From the NCBI GenBank assembly GCA_003140785.1, contig PLKY01000203.1, positions 19,678 through 30,175 of the forward strand: a stretch of 10,498 nt of DNA, given 5' to 3'. This DNA comes from Acidobacteriaceae bacterium. Lineage in GTDB: Bacteria; Acidobacteriota; Terriglobia; Terriglobales; Acidobacteriaceae. The notes under the pieces were generated by a model. The model searched no databases and was not told where the DNA came from. It saw nothing but the letters and a program-made list of their open reading frames with translations. Positions 7,595 through 10,498 of the stretch are shown in pieces. The first letter of the stretch is position 1, and each line of letters begins with the position of its first letter. The position numbers were made by a program, and so were the translations under genes.

Positions 7595-10195
7595 ATGGAT
7601 AAAGACAGAATGGAAAATCCCGTGAGACTCTCCCGCGCATCGGCCTTTCTCGCCGCTGTCTTGTTTGCATTTTCATTTGCCGGCGTTCCAATTCATGGAC
7701 AAAGCACAGAGACCGCGCAAACTTCATCTGCGGCGTCTGCGCAGAGAACGATCGATCAACCAACAAAGCAATTGCCAAAATACATCCCAGGCGGGTTCGA
7801 TCTGCCAAACGGCTGGCGCATCACACCCGCAGGCAAAGCCATCGCCACAATCGAGGATCTGGTGCTCAATCTTGTCGTCTCGCCGGATGGACGAATCGTG
7901 GTTGCGAGCCACTCCGGTTATCTGCCGCACGGCATTGATGTCTTCGATACAAAGACCCAGAAGCTTACGCAGCACATCGAACTCAAGAGCACATGGCTGG
8001 GTATGGCCTGGTCGCCGGATGGGAAGACTCTCTACGTCTCGGGCGGAAACGCGACTGGCGCAAAAAACATCGCGGGCAGCGCCGCTCCGATCTACGAGTT
8101 CTCTTACGCCGATGGCCGTCTCAGCGATAAACCGGTCGGTGGTCTTGTGGAGACAATCGATCCAAAACAAGTGTGGTGGTCGGGTCTGGCATACCTGCCC
8201 GGCAAGCATTGGCTCTACGCGGCAAACCGTGGCACAGGCCCCGGCCCAAGCAACGTTGTGGTGTTCGACATGAATACGCGCAGCATCCTGACCCGTATCC
8301 CTGTCGAGGTCAACCCATACCAGCTCGTTCTTACGCCTGACGGCCGCAGGCTCTTCGTTTCCAACTGGGCCAGCCAATCGGTAAGCGTAATCGATACCGC
8401 AACCAACAATGTCATCCGCACCCTTCGCGTGGGAATGAATCCGAACGACATGAAGCTCTCCGAGGATGGGCGGTTGTTCGTCGCCTGCTCGAATGACAAC
8501 ACAGTCCATGTCATCGATACGCGCACTCTGGCAGTCATCGAGCGGCTATCCACAACACTCACTCCGCTTGCTCCCGAAGGGTCCACGCCCGATGCGCTCA
8601 TCATCGATAACACGCGCAAGCTGCTCTATGTGGCCAATGCCGACAATAACTCCATCGCAGTGATCCGCGTTGCCAACAGAGCCCGCAGCACGATCATCGG
8701 CTTTATTCCCACGGGATGGTATCCCTCCGCGCTGGCGCTCGCCGGCCAGGGCAGTACGCTCTACATCGGCAACGCCAAGGGTGAAGAGGGACATCCGGAC
8801 CGGAAGGGGCCGGGCAGTCCGCTGGCATCGAAGTGGGATGGCGATGAAACGGTCAAGACGCTGCAGAAGAGCAGTATCGAAGTGCTTCCCGTCGCCGCTC
8901 TCGAGCAGAGTCTGCCGCACTGGACCAAACAAGTCGTCGAGAATACACCGTACAATGATTCGCTGCTTTCAGAAGCCCGCCCGTCGCATGAACCCTCGAT
9001 CATCCCGCAGGCCGTCGGCGCGGCCACGGAAATTCAGCACGTTATCTACATCATCAAAGAGAACCGCACGTACGATCAGGAGTTCGGCGATCTGCCCCAT
9101 GCGAATGGAGATCCTGAACTGACAATTTTCGGAGAGAAAATTACGCCGAATCAGCACGCGCTGGCCAAGCAATATGTAACGCTCGATAATCTCTACTGCG
9201 ATGGAGAAGTGAGCGTGGACGGCCACTCGTGGTCGGACTCCGCGTATGCAACCGATTTCAACGAGCGCCTGTGGCCGCCGACTTATGCAGGCAGAAGCAA
9301 CGCTGATCCATCGCGGGCCTATATTCCTGCCGCGGGTCATCTGTGGGATCTTGCCCAGCACAAGGGGCTCACATACCGGTCCTACGGCGAATATGCCGTG
9401 CGCGCCAGCACCGGGCCAACGATGGAGGCTGCGCCCGGGATCGAGGGACTTGTTGGACACGTAGCCAGGGATTATCTCGGGTTTCCCCATCGGGATAGTG
9501 AGCATGTAGCCGTGTTCCTTCGCGAATTCAAGGAGTATGAGGATAACTACGATAGTCACGACCCGGCGAAGCGCCTGCCGAATTTTATTGTGATGAGTAT
9601 GCCGGAGGACCATACGCGCGGAACCGAGCCTGGAGCCTACACTCCGCAGGCTATGGTGGCCAACAACGACTATGCGATCGGCCAGCTTGTCGATGCCGTC
9701 AGTCATAGCAAATACTGGCCTAATACTGCAATCTTTATCATTGAAGACGATGCGCAGGATGGTCCTGATCACGTGGATGCGCGGCGCACGGTGGGGCTTG
9801 TCATCAGCCCCTATGTGAAGCGCGGCATCGTCGACAGCACGCTCTATTCCACCAGTTCCATGGTGCGATCCATCGAACTGCTGCTGGGCCTTCCGCCGAT
9901 GAGCCAATACGATGCGGCCGCGATGCCGATGTACGATTCATTCGGCGCCATTCCGGTGGTAACGACCTTCAACGCCATCGCGCCGCTAATCGATGTCAAC
10001 ACCAGGAACAACAAAGACTCGTACGGGGCCGTGCAGAGTATGAAGATGGACTTCTCCGATGTTGACCGGGCCCCCATGCATGCGCTGAACGACATTCTCT
10101 GGAAAAGCGTCAAAGGCGCCGGCTCAACGATGCCACCGCCGGTGCATCGCTTCAGACCGCTGATGGATGTGAGCGAATCGTCTTCCAGGGATTGA
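7595..10195 (+). CDS. Exported YncE-type beta-propeller / phosphoesterase fusion protein
   Basis: This 866-residue protein has two domains. A signal peptide lies at about 10-36 (hydrophobic FLAAVLFAFSFAGVP). Residues about 65-395 are a YVTN/YncE-type beta-propeller with repeated blades such as SPDGRIVVAS, SPDGKTLYVS, TPDGRRLFVSNWASQSVSVID and LLYVANADNNSIAVI, ending in GWYPSALAL and IGNAKG. After a linker of about 80 residues, 481-790 form a phosphoesterase of the phospholipase C/acid phosphatase family (alkaline phosphatase superfamily fold). Visible motifs are KENRTYDQ (E489, N490, T492, D494), DGHSW (542-546), MPEDHTRG (H673) and IEDDAQDGPDHVDARRT (D718, D719, H726). These are the expected metal and active-site positions. 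The architecture is known as a bifunctional YncE/alkaline-phosphatase-family protein, but its substrate is not established. The start is uncertain: ATG at 7595, ATG at 7610 and GTG at 7622 are all in frame and none has a strong ribosome site. The later starts give a more typical signal-peptide N-terminus. It is probably co-transcribed with the mannosidase gene. Confidence 0.9.
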   Translation: MDKDRMENPVRLSRASAFLAAVLFAFSFAGVPIHGQSTETAQTSSAASAQRTIDQPTKQLPKYIPGGFDLPNGWRITPAGKAIATIEDLVLNLVVSPDGRIVVASHSGYLPHGIDVFDTKTQKLTQHIELKSTWLGMAWSPDGKTLYVSGGNATGAKNIAGSAAPIYEFSYADGRLSDKPVGGLVETIDPKQVWWSGLAYLPGKHWLYAANRGTGPGPSNVVVFDMNTRSILTRIPVEVNPYQLVLTPDGRRLFVSNWASQSVSVIDTATNNVIRTLRVGMNPNDMKLSEDGRLFVACSNDNTVHVIDTRTLAVIERLSTTLTPLAPEGSTPDALIIDNTRKLLYVANADNNSIAVIRVANRARSTIIGFIPTGWYPSALALAGQGSTLYIGNAKGEEGHPDRKGPGSPLASKWDGDETVKTLQKSSIEVLPVAALEQSLPHWTKQVVENTPYNDSLLSEARPSHEPSIIPQAVGAATEIQHVIYIIKENRTYDQEFGDLPHANGDPELTIFGEKITPNQHALAKQYVTLDNLYCDGEVSVDGHSWSDSAYATDFNERLWPPTYAGRSNADPSRAYIPAAGHLWDLAQHKGLTYRSYGEYAVRASTGPTMEAAPGIEGLVGHVARDYLGFPHRDSEHVAVFLREFKEYEDNYDSHDPAKRLPNFIVMSMPEDHTRGTEPGAYTPQAMVANNDYAIGQLVDAVSHSKYWPNTAIFIIEDDAQDGPDHVDARRTVGLVISPYVKRGIVDSTLYSTSSMVRSIELLLGLPPMSQYDAAAMPMYDSFGAIPVVTTFNAIAPLIDVNTRNNKDSYGAVQSMKMDFSDVDRAPMHALNDILWKSVKGAGSTMPPPVHRFRPLMDVSESSSRD

Positions 10196-10225
10196 CGCGC
10201 TTGTGTTCCGAGTAATTGCAGAGGC

Positions 10226-10257
10226 CGGCTGGATTCCGGCAAAGCCGTTTTTCTTCT
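10226..10257 (+). terminator. Probable intrinsic terminator after the phosphoesterase gene
   Basis: CGGCT at 10226-10230 pairs with AGCCG at 10243-10247, with a possible inner GG/CC extension, and is followed directly by TTTTTCTTCT. It lies 30 bases after the stop codon and would end the transcript. A competing hairpin, GCCGG 10224-10228 with CCGGC 10236-10240, has a stem of similar length but sits farther from the T-tract. The stem is short, so strength is uncertain. Confidence 0.55.
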
Positions 10258-10498
10258 AATAGGCGAAGAAATCCTGGTCGATGATCACATTTAGGAAATG
10301 ATTGCCGAAACGTGTGCCGATCGAACCATGAGACGCAAGAGGCTCTGGATATGCTCCAAGCGCACGCAGAGCGTTTGCACCGCAGCTTACACACGCGATG
10401 GAGATCGAACGCATCGATGAGGCCCCTCGCGATAGCCAGCCAATATCGCACCAGTGTTGGGAAGATGATCTTCAGGCCTAAGAACCTGTCTAAAAACT
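10258..10498. other. Downstream stretch without a supported gene
   Basis: I see no gene I can defend here. On the + strand a frame is open from 10285 to the window edge (possible GTG at 10312) and reads ETQEALDMLQAHAERLHRSL in its middle, an alpha-helical-looking segment I do not recognise. On the - strand a 99-residue frame (10152-10451) overlaps the phosphoesterase end and the terminator and looks like chance. The stretch may be a decayed gene or the edge of the next transcription unit. The final 18 bases look like an insertion-sequence end (listed separately). Confidence 0.35.
10481..10498. mobile_element. Possible insertion-sequence terminal repeat, cut by the window edge
   Basis: The window ends with AGAACCTGTCTAAAAACT. 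Its reverse complement begins AGTTTTTAGACAGG, which resembles the terminal inverted repeats of some DDE-transposase insertion sequences (IS5-like, from memory). No transposase or second end is inside the window, so this is a suggestion only. Confidence 0.22.

Noticed and set aside
7745..8790. Repeated propeller blades considered as a DNA repeat array
   Set aside because: The similarity is at protein level only (beta-propeller blades) and does not form a nucleotide repeat or a CRISPR-like array.

Overview
The window reads as a piece of a Gram-negative, moderately GC-rich soil-type bacterium, most likely an Acidobacteriota member (class Terriglobia). The main reason is the first gene, an Oar-like TonB-dependent receptor with an N-terminal carboxypeptidase-regulatory-like domain. 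Such receptors are found in very large numbers in that group. The long secreted GH38 enzyme and the YncE-propeller/phosphoesterase fusion fit the same lineage. The assignment rests on protein character only.

Layout, all on the + strand: positions 1-284 are non-coding leader with a good Shine-Dalgarno just before the first start. Positions 285-3866 encode the outer-membrane receptor (1193 aa). A 128-base gap (3867-3994) holds a long inverted repeat. Positions 3995-7567 encode an exported family 38 alpha-mannosidase (1190 aa) with its zinc/nucleophile residues intact. After only 27 bases, 7595-10195 encode an exported two-domain protein (866 aa): an N-terminal YVTN/YncE-type beta-propeller and a C-terminal phosphoesterase of the phospholipase C/acid phosphatase type. 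A terminator-like hairpin with a T-tract follows at 10226-10257. The last ~240 bases carry no gene I can support, and the window ends in a sequence that looks like the tip of an insertion sequence.

All three proteins have export signals, so the locus works at the cell envelope. A plausible reading (inference) is a small scavenging module: the mannosidase trims alpha-mannosides, the phosphoesterase removes phosphate or phosphodiester groups, and the receptor brings a product or ligand across the outer membrane. The mannosidase and phosphoesterase genes are almost certainly co-transcribed. The receptor gene may be in the same transcript or may be partly insulated by the hairpin. There is no SusD, no regulator and no cytoplasmic catabolic gene in the window, so the substrate stays unproven. 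I saw no CRISPR array, tRNA, rRNA or complete mobile element.
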